From the NCBI GenBank assembly GCA_963666865.1, contig OY763072.1:1488001-1552000 (forward strand): a stretch of DNA of 64,000 nucleotides. Direction: 5' to 3'. How positions within the stretch are numbered: the first letter of the stretch is position 1; every line of letters starts with the position of its first letter. Below are positions 41,995 through 50,217 of the stretch, piece after piece. Source of the stretch: Bin87 sp963666865 (GTDB taxonomy: Bacteria > Chloroflexota > Dehalococcoidia > Lucifugimonadales > UBA3495). The notes below the pieces were generated by a model. The model searched no databases. It had not been told where the DNA came from and was given only the letters and a program-made list of their open reading frames with translations. The translations under genes were made by a program, and so were the position numbers.

Positions 41995-42677
41995 CGGTGC
42001 AAAAAATAGTCGGGCTTTTGCGTCCCGCGCCGTTTCTAGGTTATCCCATTGCAATTTATGCGATTGTGTGGGGAACAGCCGAGGGCGTGAATAAGCTATG
42101 GCACGGCGACACCTACGATTATGCTCTGGCCTACGGATTCGGCATGGGCCTGTCGGTCGTGCTTGGGATTCTGGCCGGCACTTCGACCGCCTACGGCGTT
42201 AGCGCGGTGGTCCTCCGTTACTTGCGGTCAATTCGATCTCATGTAGACGAGACTATGCAGTTGGCAGGTTTAGACCGGGAGGATGGAACCGACAGATCGA
42301 GGGCTCCCTTCCTTTTCAGGGTGCTTACGTGGGCCTGCATAATATCCACTGTCGCTGGGGCGGAAATTGTCTGGATTGCATTCTTCCGTCTGTCTATCCA
42401 TTTGCTTGTGGGGTTCCCAGAATGGTCCATCGGCCTGGTTGCCTTAATATGCGGCTTGGCGTTGTTTGGGCCGGGCGTGTCTGTTGGGCTACTCCAGTGT
42501 TACCAATTGGATCGCCAGGCGAAAAGCGCGCGGCGTGCAGTTATTGCCCACCTCAACGAAAACGCAGTTGTTGAACCTGTTTCGGACGGCGCGGAAGTCG
42601 TCACAGCGATGCAAACCGGCGAGAAGTTTGTGGGGAACCTAACCGGGTTCCGGGGCGGGGCATTAATAACGGCGTAG
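41991..42677 (+). CDS. Hypothetical membrane protein (228 aa)
   Basis: Begins at TTG (41991), overlapping the previous stop; GTG at 41997 is the alternative. Four predicted helices: about 10-27, 47-70, 107-130 and 140-168, with a charged C-terminal tail. I do not recognise it. The pair 41710/41991 could be a two-component membrane effector or a phage-type function, but nothing in the sequence supports a choice. Confidence 0.55.
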   Translation: MTVQKIVGLLRPAPFLGYPIAIYAIVWGTAEGVNKLWHGDTYDYALAYGFGMGLSVVLGILAGTSTAYGVSAVVLRYLRSIRSHVDETMQLAGLDREDGTDRSRAPFLFRVLTWACIISTVAGAEIVWIAFFRLSIHLLVGFPEWSIGLVALICGLALFGPGVSVGLLQCYQLDRQAKSARRAVIAHLNENAVVEPVSDGAEVVTAMQTGEKFVGNLTGFRGGALITA

Positions 42678-42732
42678 TTCATGGCCTCTGCACAGCGCTA
42701 ATTATGCCTGCCCCACGCCGAAGGTTTTTTGA

Positions 42733-42753
42733 CCCCCGCGCGCCGCGCGGGGG
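42733..42753. repeat. Perfect GC hairpin CCCCCGCGCG / CGCGCGGGGG
   Basis: Ten-base arms around one base, after the membrane protein gene. TTTTTT precedes it on the plus strand rather than following it, so a classical terminator reading does not fit the plus strand. It may block or pause polymerase. Confidence 0.6.
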
Positions 42754-42939
42754 CTTCTAGTGCGGTCAAACTACCTTTCCAGACTCCGCTCTTGGACTCC
42801 GATAACGGCCCAGACTCTGACCCTGACTCCGCCCGGCTTTTGCAAGTCGCTTTACCTACGGGGTGCCATTGACGCAATGGTTCCGACCTGCTAACCTCCA
42901 GTCATTAACAAGCGAATAATCGTCATAGCCCGCCGGTGG

Positions 42940-43165
42940 TTCGTTCTCTGCCGAATGTCTGGAGGTAGAAAGCGAGCTGAAAAGGAAATCCGGTGTAAAT
43001 CCGGTGCGGTCCCGCCACTGTAATTGGCGAGATGTCCTCCCGTTCACGTCCGTCACGATTTTTGACTGATGAGACGCGAATTGCCAGCCACTGTCCGCTC
43101 GACGCGGATGGGAAGGCGGAGGAACGTCGTTATGAGCCATAAGCCAGGAGGCCTGCCGCGGGCGT
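42940..43165 (+). promoter_or_regulatory. Cobalamin (B12) riboswitch
   Basis: The aptamer contains GGAAATCCGGTGTAAATCCG, then GCGGTCCCGCCACTGTAA with the class-defining GCCACTG (43014-43020), a long variable arm, and the B12 box AGCCAGGAGGCCTGCC (43142-43157). It binds adenosylcobalamin and shuts off expression. The downstream terminator at 43246-43280 points to transcription attenuation. It is followed by the cobalamin gene run starting at 43452. Confidence 0.95.
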
Positions 43166-43245
43166 TCTCTAGCTGCACTTCGCGGAACGAGTGGGCAGAC
43201 CTCCGGGTATAAACCCGAATTACCCAAACCTACCGAGGCCATTTC

Positions 43246-43280
43246 ACCCGACTGCAAAAGTGTAGTCGGGTTTTTGTTTT
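43246..43280 (+). terminator. Rho-independent terminator of the riboswitch
   Basis: ACCCGACT and AGTCGGGT pair around a 10-base loop and are followed by TTTTTGTTTT. It lies 80 bases after the B12 box and 170 bases before the first gene, so it is the expression platform or part of it. Confidence 0.9.
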
Positions 43281-43451
43281 GCTCCCCTTTTGACAATACA
43301 TCCCGCGCTGCTCCGGCGGACCGGTATCCTCCTCCTCCGGCCCGCTGGGGCGCGCATTCGATGATTTGCCTTGCCGTCAACGCTGGTTCATAATTGAGCC
43401 GCGTATCGTAGTCGATCGCAGGGCTCTGACGCTCCCTGAGAGGTGAAAAAG

Positions 43452-43901
43452 ATGGCTGAAGCGACGGATGTTATGCTCCGCACGATCCTGGAGGATTGCC
43501 GGGACGGCATGGAAGGCATCGGGTTCAACGAAGTGGTAGTAATGCTCGAAAGCACCGCGGCGTCAGCCGAGGTCTATATGGATTTCGATGATCTGCGGTT
43601 CACGCCCGACGGTCGCATCGTCACGCTGATGGTGCCCGGAGGAACGCATATGCACCTGGATATGTCGAAAATCCGCGAGGCGGAGTTCATCCACACCACC
43701 AACGACCAGGGTCTCCCGTCCTACCAGCTGTGGATGCGCGACGGCGACGGCAGTCCGGCCATGCGCGTCTATCTTCGCAAGTCGGACGATGACGCCACCA
43801 ACCCGCCACGCCACAACTTCTTCATGTCGCTGCTGGAGAAGTATCCGGGAAAAATCGCGCTGCCGATTGACCCATACGGGGCGGGCGGGGAACACCCGTA
43901 G
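43452..43901 (+). CDS. Unknown protein under B12 riboswitch control (149 aa)
   Basis: The ATG at 43452 follows GAGAGG; a GTG at 43443 is possible. The body is strand-rich: FNEVVVMLESTAASAEVYMDF, then GGTHMHLDMSKIREAEFIHT and YQLWMRDGDGSPAMRVYLRK. The HMHLDMSKI / LWMRDGDG / YLRK order is reminiscent of ChuX/HutX/HemS-type heme-handling folds, which would fit a tetrapyrrole or corrin ligand, but this is a resemblance only. Being first after the riboswitch, it is likely to serve cobalamin uptake, storage or remodelling. The stop codon lies within a palindromic repeat. Confidence 0.65.
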   Translation: MAEATDVMLRTILEDCRDGMEGIGFNEVVVMLESTAASAEVYMDFDDLRFTPDGRIVTLMVPGGTHMHLDMSKIREAEFIHTTNDQGLPSYQLWMRDGDGSPAMRVYLRKSDDDATNPPRHNFFMSLLEKYPGKIALPIDPYGAGGEHP

Positions 43902-43925
43902 GGGCGAATAATTATTCGCCCCTAC
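43898..43925. repeat. 28-bp palindrome, GTAGGGGCGAATAA family, overlapping a stop codon
   Basis: GTAGGGGCGAATAA followed by its reverse complement. The TAG at 43899-43901 is the stop codon of the preceding gene. Eighteen bases further the cobB gene begins. Confidence 0.92.
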
Positions 43926-43942
43926 CCGGAATTACAACCATT

Positions 43943-45325
43943 ATGACCTCCGCCATTGTAATCGCCGGCGTCCGTTCCGGCGTCGGGAAAACCACCATCG
44001 CCAGCGGAATAATGGGCGCTCTGGCCCGACGGGGTATGCGGGTGCAGCCCTTCAAAGCCGGCCCTGATTACATCGACCCGAGCTATCATCGCGTAGCGTG
44101 TGGAGTGCCCTCCCGCAACCTTGATACCTGGCTGCTGCCCCACCCGGTGGTTGCTGAGTTATTTCATCGGGCTGCCGGCGCCGCGGACATCGCCGTGGTG
44201 GAAGGCGTCATGGGCGTATTTGACGGGCATTCTTCGCTGGACGAGGATGGCTCCACCGCGGAACTGGCGAAGCTGCTGGACGCGCCGGTAATCCTGATTG
44301 CCGACGCCGGCAAGGTGGCCCGCAGCGTCGCAGCCGAAGTTTTGGGCTACCAGCAGTTTGATCCTAACCTCCGTATCGCCGGCGTTATCCTCAATGGTGT
44401 GGGTAGCGAGCGACACCTGGAGTTTTGCCAACCGCAAGTGGAGGCCACAACGGGCTTGCCCGTAGTCGGATGGCTGCCCCGACGGGAAGACCTGGTGCAA
44501 CCGGAGCGACATCTGGGTCTCATCCCCACTGTTGAGGGCACGGTGGTCAACGAATGGTACGAAGCCCTCAACGTACAGATTGAGCAGACCGTCGACCTGG
44601 ATACCATCATCCGCATCGCCGCGACCGCCGGCCGCCCAGCGCGAGCCGATGCCCAAGTTTTCCCCGCAAACCCGCAGCCGACCCGGGCGGCTATCGCCGT
44701 CGCCCAGGATCGGGCCTTCTCCTTCTACTATCAGGATTCGCTGGATCTGCTGGCGGCCTGGGGCGCGGAGATCGTGCCTTTTTCGCCGCTGGACGACGCG
44801 GCGTTACCGGAGGGCGTCGGCGGGGTTTATCTGGGAGGCGGTTTCCCGGAATTGTTCGCGTCGGAACTATCCGAAAACGCGGGGATGCTGGCTTCAATGC
44901 GGGAAGCGGTCGATAGGAACATTCCCATGTACGCCGAGTGCGGCGGCCTGATGTACCTGGGCCGGAGCCTGTCTGATCTGGATGGGAAACAATATCCCAT
45001 GGTGGGGGCTATTCCGGTGGTTTCGTCGATGGAAGGCCGGCGGCTGCACCTGGGTTACCGGGAAGTGGCAGCCTGCGGTGACGGGCCGCTGCTCACCGCC
45101 GGCCAACAAGTGCGCGGCCATGAATTCCACTGGTCGGTGCTCCAGGAACCGCCCGACGCTGGTGCCGCTGCCTATCAGGTGGTCAATCAGGATGGGCGCC
45201 CCGAGGGTTTCCGCACGGGAAGCGTGTGGGCGTCTTATATTCACGTACATTTGGGCAGCCGGCCGGGCCTGGCGAAACGGTTTGTGGATACCTGCGCGGC
45301 GGCACAGGGAAGGAACGTGAAATGA
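43943..45325 (+). CDS. cobB: Cobyrinic acid a,c-diamide synthase (CobB/CbiA)
   Basis: 460 residues. Adds amide nitrogen from glutamine to the a and c carboxylates of (hydrogeno)cobyrinic acid with ATP. Nucleotide loop GVRSGVGKTT at about 9-18, the signature FKAGPDYIDPSYH, and a C-terminal glutamine amidotransferase domain with nucleophile Cys in YAECGGLMYLG (about 332) and the His in GHEFHWS. Length and order are standard. Whether the substrate is the cobalt or metal-free form cannot be told. The stop overlaps the Uma2 gene by ATGA. Confidence 0.96.
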   Translation: MTSAIVIAGVRSGVGKTTIASGIMGALARRGMRVQPFKAGPDYIDPSYHRVACGVPSRNLDTWLLPHPVVAELFHRAAGAADIAVVEGVMGVFDGHSSLDEDGSTAELAKLLDAPVILIADAGKVARSVAAEVLGYQQFDPNLRIAGVILNGVGSERHLEFCQPQVEATTGLPVVGWLPRREDLVQPERHLGLIPTVEGTVVNEWYEALNVQIEQTVDLDTIIRIAATAGRPARADAQVFPANPQPTRAAIAVAQDRAFSFYYQDSLDLLAAWGAEIVPFSPLDDAALPEGVGGVYLGGGFPELFASELSENAGMLASMREAVDRNIPMYAECGGLMYLGRSLSDLDGKQYPMVGAIPVVSSMEGRRLHLGYREVAACGDGPLLTAGQQVRGHEFHWSVLQEPPDAGAAAYQVVNQDGRPEGFRTGSVWASYIHVHLGSRPGLAKRFVDTCAAAQGRNVK

Positions 45326-45999
45326 CCACAGCGCCGGCGAAAGTCCGATCTGTGACTCGGGATGCCCCTAGGGTGCCGTCCGACTTCAGCGGCTACATCC
45401 TGATACCGCTTTCTGAGTTCGGCCAATCACTGGACAATCCCGACCTTGGCGAGTGGTTCGAGGGATTTGCCGGCCGAAACAAGGACGCGGTTGGCGATTT
45501 CGAGATCACCGCGCAAGGAGAACTGAAAGTTATGCCTCCTACGGGATTCCCTGGAGAGTGGTATGAGGTCGAATTGGTCACCGGGGTAGTCACGTGGTCC
45601 CATGATTTCGGTGGGCGAGCCGGCGGCCCCACTGCCCGTTTCTGGCTCGCCGACGGGTCTCTGCGCGGACCGGATGCCTACTGGTTCTCTTGGGAACGTT
45701 GGAACGCTCTGGCAACGGAGTCCCGCACGCCTCCTTTTGCCAGGTTCACGCCCGATTTTGTTGCAGAAATTGTGTCGCCGTCGAATCGGGAGTCGGAACT
45801 GGCGGATAAGGTGAGGCGTTACCTGGAAGGGGGCGCTCGACTGGTCTGGGTTATCCATCCGACCAATCGGACCGTGACCATCTACCGTCCCGGAGTGGAG
45901 CCGGAAATCCTGCACGACCTGGAGACTTTGGACGGCGGCGACGTGCTGCCCGGTTTCGTGTTTGATGTGCGGAAGCGCATTTTTAACAATGTTCCATGA
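45322..45999 (+). CDS. Uma2 family endonuclease-like protein (DUF820)
   Basis: 225 residues of the Uma2/DUF820 family, a PD-(D/E)xK nuclease-like fold common in cyanobacteria and Chloroflexota and of unknown role. Visible pieces: LGEWFEGFAGRN, FEITAQGELKVMPPTG, the Asp in RFTPDFVAEIVSPSN (PDFVxEIxSP, the active-site motif), and YLEGGARLVWVIHPTNRTV. The start overlaps cobB (ATGA), so it is translated as part of the B12 operon, an unexpected place. A second copy is at 49615. Confidence 0.88.
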   Translation: MTTAPAKVRSVTRDAPRVPSDFSGYILIPLSEFGQSLDNPDLGEWFEGFAGRNKDAVGDFEITAQGELKVMPPTGFPGEWYEVELVTGVVTWSHDFGGRAGGPTARFWLADGSLRGPDAYWFSWERWNALATESRTPPFARFTPDFVAEIVSPSNRESELADKVRRYLEGGARLVWVIHPTNRTVTIYRPGVEPEILHDLETLDGGDVLPGFVFDVRKRIFNNVP

Positions 46000-46016
46000 A
46001 ATCGGCGCAAGACGCC

Positions 46017-46045
46017 CTGGATTCCGGCTTTCGCCGGAATGACGG
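46017..46045. repeat. REP-like palindrome between uma2 and cobO
   Basis: CTGGATTCCGGC, TTTC, GCCGGAATGACGG; same family as 352-380 and 58189-58216. It separates the first and second part of the cobalamin run and could stabilise the upstream transcript. Confidence 0.88.
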
Positions 46046-46072
46046 GGTAAGATATTTGGGAGGAAGGCTGAT

Positions 46073-46642
46073 ATGACTACGCAGGAACGCCGGCACGGGC
46101 CGCAGTCGGTGCGGGGTCCGCGCATCAACAAGGGGCTGGTGATAGTGAACACCGGCAACGGCAAGGGCAAGACCACCGCCGCCATGGGGGTCCTGATGCG
46201 GGCCTGGGGCCGCGACATGAAAGTGGTCATGCTCCAGTTCATCAAGCACACCACCGCCAACTTTGGGGAGCAGCGCGCCGCCCAGAAGATGGGCATCACC
46301 GTCCGCGCCATGGGCGACGGCTTCACCTGGCGGTCGCAAGATCTGGATGCCAGCGCCGACCTGGCCCGCGCCCTGTGGGAGGACGCTAAAGAGGTCATCG
46401 CCGGCGGCGAGTACGATCTGGTCATCCTCGATGAGTTCACCTATCCCATGCACTACGGCTGGCTGCCGGTGGAGGATGTCATTGACGCCTTGCAAGCCCG
46501 GCCGGAAATGCAGCACGTCATCATCACCGGTCGCCACGCCCCCGAAGCGCTGGTGGAATATGCCGACCTGGTGACCGAGATGAACGTCGTCAAGCATCCC
46601 TATGACGCGGGTATCAAAGCGCAGCCGGGCATCGAGTTCTGA
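46073..46642 (+). CDS. cobO: Cob(I)yrinic acid a,c-diamide adenosyltransferase
   Basis: 189 residues of the CobA/CobO/BtuR family. Attaches the 5'-deoxyadenosyl group of ATP to Co(I) corrinoids. P-loop NTGNGKGKTTAAMG at about 25-38, VVMLQFIKH, the metal-binding region VILDEFTYPMHYGWL and the end HPYDAGIKAQPGIEF, all characteristic. It uses ATP in the reverse orientation known for the family. GGGAGGAAGG precedes the ATG. It is followed after 42 bases by cobT. Confidence 0.96.
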   Translation: MTTQERRHGPQSVRGPRINKGLVIVNTGNGKGKTTAAMGVLMRAWGRDMKVVMLQFIKHTTANFGEQRAAQKMGITVRAMGDGFTWRSQDLDASADLARALWEDAKEVIAGGEYDLVILDEFTYPMHYGWLPVEDVIDALQARPEMQHVIITGRHAPEALVEYADLVTEMNVVKHPYDAGIKAQPGIEF

Positions 46643-46653
46643 AACTGGGATTT

Positions 46654-46678
46654 ACGCAAAGGCGCAGAGACGCAAAGG
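46654..46678. repeat. ACGCAAAGG direct repeat before cobT
   Basis: ACGCAAAGG occurs at 46654-46662 and 46670-46678 with GCGCAGAG-like spacing. The second copy also supplies AAAGGAT, the ribosome site of cobT. Such ACGCAAAG repeats recur in many environmental genomes. Confidence 0.6.
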
Positions 46679-46684
46679 ATCATT

Positions 46685-47752
46685 ATGGCAATTTCATCAC
46701 TGGTTGACCGGACCATTGCGGCCATCGGTCCCCTGGATGCGGATGCCGTCGCTGCCGCCGAAGCGCGACAGGGTGTATTGACCAAACCGCCCGGCAGCCT
46801 GGGACGATTGGAATCGCTGTCGATACAGTTGGCCGGCATCCTGGGACAGCCCATCCCACAGATCAGCGGCAAGGCGGTGATTGTGGTGGCTGGCGACCAT
46901 GGCGTTGCCGCCGAAGGCGTGTCGGCATACCCGGCCGAGGTTACCCCGCAGATGGTGTTCAACTTCCTGGCCGGCGGCGCGGCCATCAACGCGCTGGCCC
47001 GCCATGCCGGGGCGGAAATCACTGTAATTGACGCCGGCGTGGCCGTTGACTTGGAGCCTCAACCGGGCCTGACCATCGCCAAGGTGGGCTACGGGGCCAG
47101 CAATATCGCCGTCGGTCCGGCCATGAGCCGGGAGGATGCGATCCGGTGCCTGGAAATCGGCATTGAGGCCGCCAACGGGAGCGTCGATGCCGGGGCCAAT
47201 ATGATCGCTGGCGGAGATATGGGCATCGGCAACACCACGCCGTCGGCGGCTATCACCGCTGCCATCACCGGCGCGGATGTGGCGACGGTGACGGGACGGG
47301 GCACCGGTGTCGATGACGCGGGGTTGGAGGGCAAAATCGCCACCATCCGCCGGGCGTTGGAGGTCAACCAACCCGACGGCGAGGATGGCCTGGACGTGCT
47401 CACCAAGGTCGGCGGTTACGAGATTGGCGTGCTGGCCGGGGTGATGCTGGGCGCCGCGGCTCGCAACTGCGCCGTCGTGGTGGACGGGTTCATCAGCGGC
47501 GCGGCGGCCCTGATCGCTTGGCGACTCTGCCCGAACATTGCGCAACGATACATCGCGGCACATCGGTCGGTGGAACCGGGCCACAACGTCGGCCTGCAAG
47601 CCATGGGACTGTCGCCGCTATTGGACATGGAGATGCGTTTGGGCGAGGGAACCGGCGCGGCCCTGGCCATGCACATCGTGGAAGCGGCGGCCAAGTGCCT
47701 CGCTGAGATGGCGACCTTCGCCGAAGCCGGCGTTTCTGACCGGGACGACTAG
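46685..47752 (+). CDS. cobT: Nicotinate-nucleotide:dimethylbenzimidazole phosphoribosyltransferase
   Basis: 355 residues, standard length. Transfers phosphoribose from nicotinate mononucleotide to the lower-ligand base to give alpha-ribazole phosphate. Family marks are KPPGSLGRLE near 32, VVAGDHGVAAEGVSAYP (about 62-78), GGDMGIGNTTPSAAI (about 178) and the catalytic Glu in RLGEGTGAALA (about 318). Start ATG after AAAGGATCATT. It is the second gene of the cobO-cobT-cobS-cbiB part of the operon. Confidence 0.97.
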   Translation: MAISSLVDRTIAAIGPLDADAVAAAEARQGVLTKPPGSLGRLESLSIQLAGILGQPIPQISGKAVIVVAGDHGVAAEGVSAYPAEVTPQMVFNFLAGGAAINALARHAGAEITVIDAGVAVDLEPQPGLTIAKVGYGASNIAVGPAMSREDAIRCLEIGIEAANGSVDAGANMIAGGDMGIGNTTPSAAITAAITGADVATVTGRGTGVDDAGLEGKIATIRRALEVNQPDGEDGLDVLTKVGGYEIGVLAGVMLGAAARNCAVVVDGFISGAAALIAWRLCPNIAQRYIAAHRSVEPGHNVGLQAMGLSPLLDMEMRLGEGTGAALAMHIVEAAAKCLAEMATFAEAGVSDRDD

Positions 47753-47764
47753 ATCCTCGCCACC

Positions 47765-48616
47765 GTGTTACGAGTCATCTATGCGCCGTTGTTGGTGGCG
47801 GTGTCGTTTTTGACGTTGCTACCCGTCGGGGTGGCGAACCCGACCGACGTCGAAATTTCGCGCTCGCGTGGGTGGTACCCCTTTGTCGGGCTGCTGTACG
47901 GACTGCTCTCGCTGCTTCTGCTGACGCTTGAAGCCTTGGTAGTGGGCCGCCCGGGCGTATTCATGCTGACGATCGCGCTGATGGTGGTTATTCCAGCCGT
48001 TGCCAATCGGTTCCTGCATCTGGATGGGTTGATGGACTTTTGCGATGCGATGTGGGGAGGGCGGACCGCCGAGCGTCGGTTGGAGATAATGCGTGATTCA
48101 CGGGTCGGTTCCTTTGCCGTAGCCGGGTGTTTCTGCGTGTTGCTCATCAAGTTCGCAGCTTTGTCGTCATTGTTGCTGACCGGCTTGGAAGTCGGCATTC
48201 TGTTGCTGTTCCCCATGGTATCCCGGTGGACGATGACGCTGCTGTTGACGGTCTTCCCCTATGGCAGGCAACAGGGCATTGGCAGCGCGTTCGCCCATGG
48301 GAATAGGCCCTGGCTGGCCACTGGGTTGGGCCTGTCAAGCGTGGCCGCGGCGGCGTGGTTCCTGCTCGGTCCGGTCGGCATGACGGTCCTGATTGTGGTC
48401 TCGCTCCTCGCCATGCTGCTGGGATGGTGGTCGGCAAAACGACTCGGCGGCGGGTTGACCGGCGATTGCTACGGGGCAGCCAATGAAATCATGGAGGCCG
48501 TTTCGCTGACGTTGCTACTGGCTTTATTGGTATCTTTGAAGTTCGACTTGGTGCGCGTTGGCTACGGCAGCGGCATCGTTAGCGGCTTCCCCTGGTTCAT
48601 CGGATGGACGGGCTGA
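47765..48616 (+). CDS. cobS: Adenosylcobinamide-GDP ribazoletransferase (cobalamin synthase)
   Basis: 283 residues, membrane-embedded, joins AdoCbi-GDP to alpha-ribazole (phosphate). The acidic motif HLDGLMDFCDAMWGG at about 82-96, RESRVGSFAVAGC-like RDSRVGS and TGDCYGAANEIMEAVSL near 235 are family features, with about seven helices. GTG start at 47765, 12 bases after cobT, gives the normal N-terminus (FLTLLPVG). The last 13 bases overlap cbiB. Confidence 0.95.
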   Translation: MLRVIYAPLLVAVSFLTLLPVGVANPTDVEISRSRGWYPFVGLLYGLLSLLLLTLEALVVGRPGVFMLTIALMVVIPAVANRFLHLDGLMDFCDAMWGGRTAERRLEIMRDSRVGSFAVAGCFCVLLIKFAALSSLLLTGLEVGILLLFPMVSRWTMTLLLTVFPYGRQQGIGSAFAHGNRPWLATGLGLSSVAAAAWFLLGPVGMTVLIVVSLLAMLLGWWSAKRLGGGLTGDCYGAANEIMEAVSLTLLLALLVSLKFDLVRVGYGSGIVSGFPWFIGWTG

Positions 48617-49572
48617 ACGCGCTCCCCCTGCCTGTTGACGCTCTGGCCCTGATCCTAGCGTTGCTGCTGGATCTGGCGCTGGGCGAACCGCCCAACCGCC
48701 TGCATCCGACCGTATGGATGGGCAAGACCGTTTCCCTTGCAGAGCGGGTCGCGCCGGGACCTCAATCTAGACCGGCGGTCCAGTTGTTGGTTGGCGCGGC
48801 GATGGCCCTGGCAATACCGGCGGCCTGGGGCACGGTGGCCTGGGCGATCACCTTCGGATTGCTGCAACTACATCCATTGGCATACCTGCTGGTAGTGGCT
48901 GTACTGCTGAAGACCACCTTTTCGGTACGGATGCTGCAAGTCGTCGCGGCCGACATCGGCCGGATACTGACCGCCGGTGACATCGCCGAGGCTCGTCGGC
49001 AGATGTCCGCATTGGTCAGCCGTGACACCTCGGAACTGACCACTGGCCAGATGGCAGCCGGCGCTATTGAATCGGTCGCGGAAAATATAACGGACAGCAT
49101 CGTCGGCCCGTTGCTGGCCTTCGCATTGTTCGGCTTGCCTGGAGCGGTGGCCTACCGCGCGGTCAACACGCTGGACAGTATGGTCGGTTACCGCGGTCGG
49201 TATGAGTACCTGGGCAAGGCCTCGGCGCGGCTGGATGACCTTGTCAACCTGCTTCCCGCTCGGCTGGCCGCACTATTGCTGTGGCTCGCTACCGTGACGA
49301 TGCCGGGCATGGCCGGCGGTCGGGCGTGGCGCATCATGCTGGCCCACCGGGGACGCACAGAGTCACCCAACGCCGGCTGGACTATGGCGGCCATGGCCGG
49401 TGGCCTGGGCGTAACGCTGGAAAAGGTGGGGCACTATCGCCTGGGCGACCCGGCGCCGGAGCCGGAAGCCCATCACATCGCACGGGCTAACCGCGCCCTT
49501 TACGCGACGACTGCGCTGGCCGCAGCCGTGGCCGCGGGCGTCATCTGGCTGCGGTGGGCGCTCTGGTCGTAG
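48604..49572 (+). CDS. cbiB: Adenosylcobinamide-phosphate synthase
   Basis: 322 residues, CbiB/CobD family membrane protein that attaches aminopropanol (phosphate) to adenosylcobyric acid. LLDLALGEPPNRLHPTVWMG at the start, SRDTSELTTGQMAAGAIESVAENITDSIVGPL (about 140-170) and YRAVNTLDSMVGYR are diagnostic. It overlaps cobS, showing coupling. The substrate aminopropanol-phosphate would come from the decarboxylase-like gene at 50218. Confidence 0.95.
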   Translation: MDGLNALPLPVDALALILALLLDLALGEPPNRLHPTVWMGKTVSLAERVAPGPQSRPAVQLLVGAAMALAIPAAWGTVAWAITFGLLQLHPLAYLLVVAVLLKTTFSVRMLQVVAADIGRILTAGDIAEARRQMSALVSRDTSELTTGQMAAGAIESVAENITDSIVGPLLAFALFGLPGAVAYRAVNTLDSMVGYRGRYEYLGKASARLDDLVNLLPARLAALLLWLATVTMPGMAGGRAWRIMLAHRGRTESPNAGWTMAAMAGGLGVTLEKVGHYRLGDPAPEPEAHHIARANRALYATTALAAAVAAGVIWLRWALWS

Positions 49573-49614
49573 TGTAGAATGGCGGCAACCTAACCGGCGC
49601 AAGGAGATACGGCG

Positions 49615-50205
49615 ATGACTACCGTACATCATGGAACCCGGATGACGCTGGCCGAGTATCGCGCCCTGGACGAAGCGGCAGATGGGGTATGGGAACTGGT
49701 CGATGGAGTACCGGAACAAATGCCGCCGCCGACTATTGATCACCAGAACTTGATTACATTTCTAATCGAGTTCATTAACGCGTATCTCAACTCTACTTTG
49801 CCCAGGCAAGGGTGGGCGATACCCGGCATCGGCGTCGTCCTTTCCGATGTGCGCGCTCCCACGCCAGATTTTGTGTATGTTCGGGCTGATCGCGGCCACT
49901 TGCTGCGTGGCAGCTTCGTCGAGGGAATCCCCGATTTGGTCGTGGAAGCGCTGTCCAGCGACCGAGCGCGCGACCTGGTGATGAAGCGGGCATGGTACGA
50001 AGCGGCCGGCGTGCCGGAATACTGGATCATAGATCCAGCAAGCAACCGAATTACGGTTCTAGAGTTGAATGGAGGCACGTACGCTGAACGTGCCACTCTG
50101 GGCAGTGACGAAACTTTGACCACACGGGCCATTCCCGGTTTTGTTTTGCCATTGAATCGGCTCTTTAATCACCCGGGGCGTATTTTGCCCAGCCGCCAGC
50201 AATAG
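49615..50205 (+). CDS. Uma2 family endonuclease-like protein (second copy)
   Basis: 196 residues. Starts MTTVHHGTRMTLAEYRALDE, with ELVDGVPEQMPPPTI, the PD motif in RAPTPDFVYVRAD, LVVEALSSDRARDLVMK and YWIIDPASNRITVLELNG, the common Uma2 order. Shares the fold but little sequence with the copy at 45322. It lies between cbiB and the aminotransferase, 42 bases after cbiB with a GGAG ribosome site. Confidence 0.9.
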   Translation: MTTVHHGTRMTLAEYRALDEAADGVWELVDGVPEQMPPPTIDHQNLITFLIEFINAYLNSTLPRQGWAIPGIGVVLSDVRAPTPDFVYVRADRGHLLRGSFVEGIPDLVVEALSSDRARDLVMKRAWYEAAGVPEYWIIDPASNRITVLELNGGTYAERATLGSDETLTTRAIPGFVLPLNRLFNHPGRILPSRQQ

Positions 50206-50217
50206 CCGATTCACTCA

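Noticed and set aside
42733..42753. Intrinsic terminator after the small membrane genes
   Set aside because: The hairpin is perfect but the T-run precedes it on the plus strand, so it does not fit the model for these genes.
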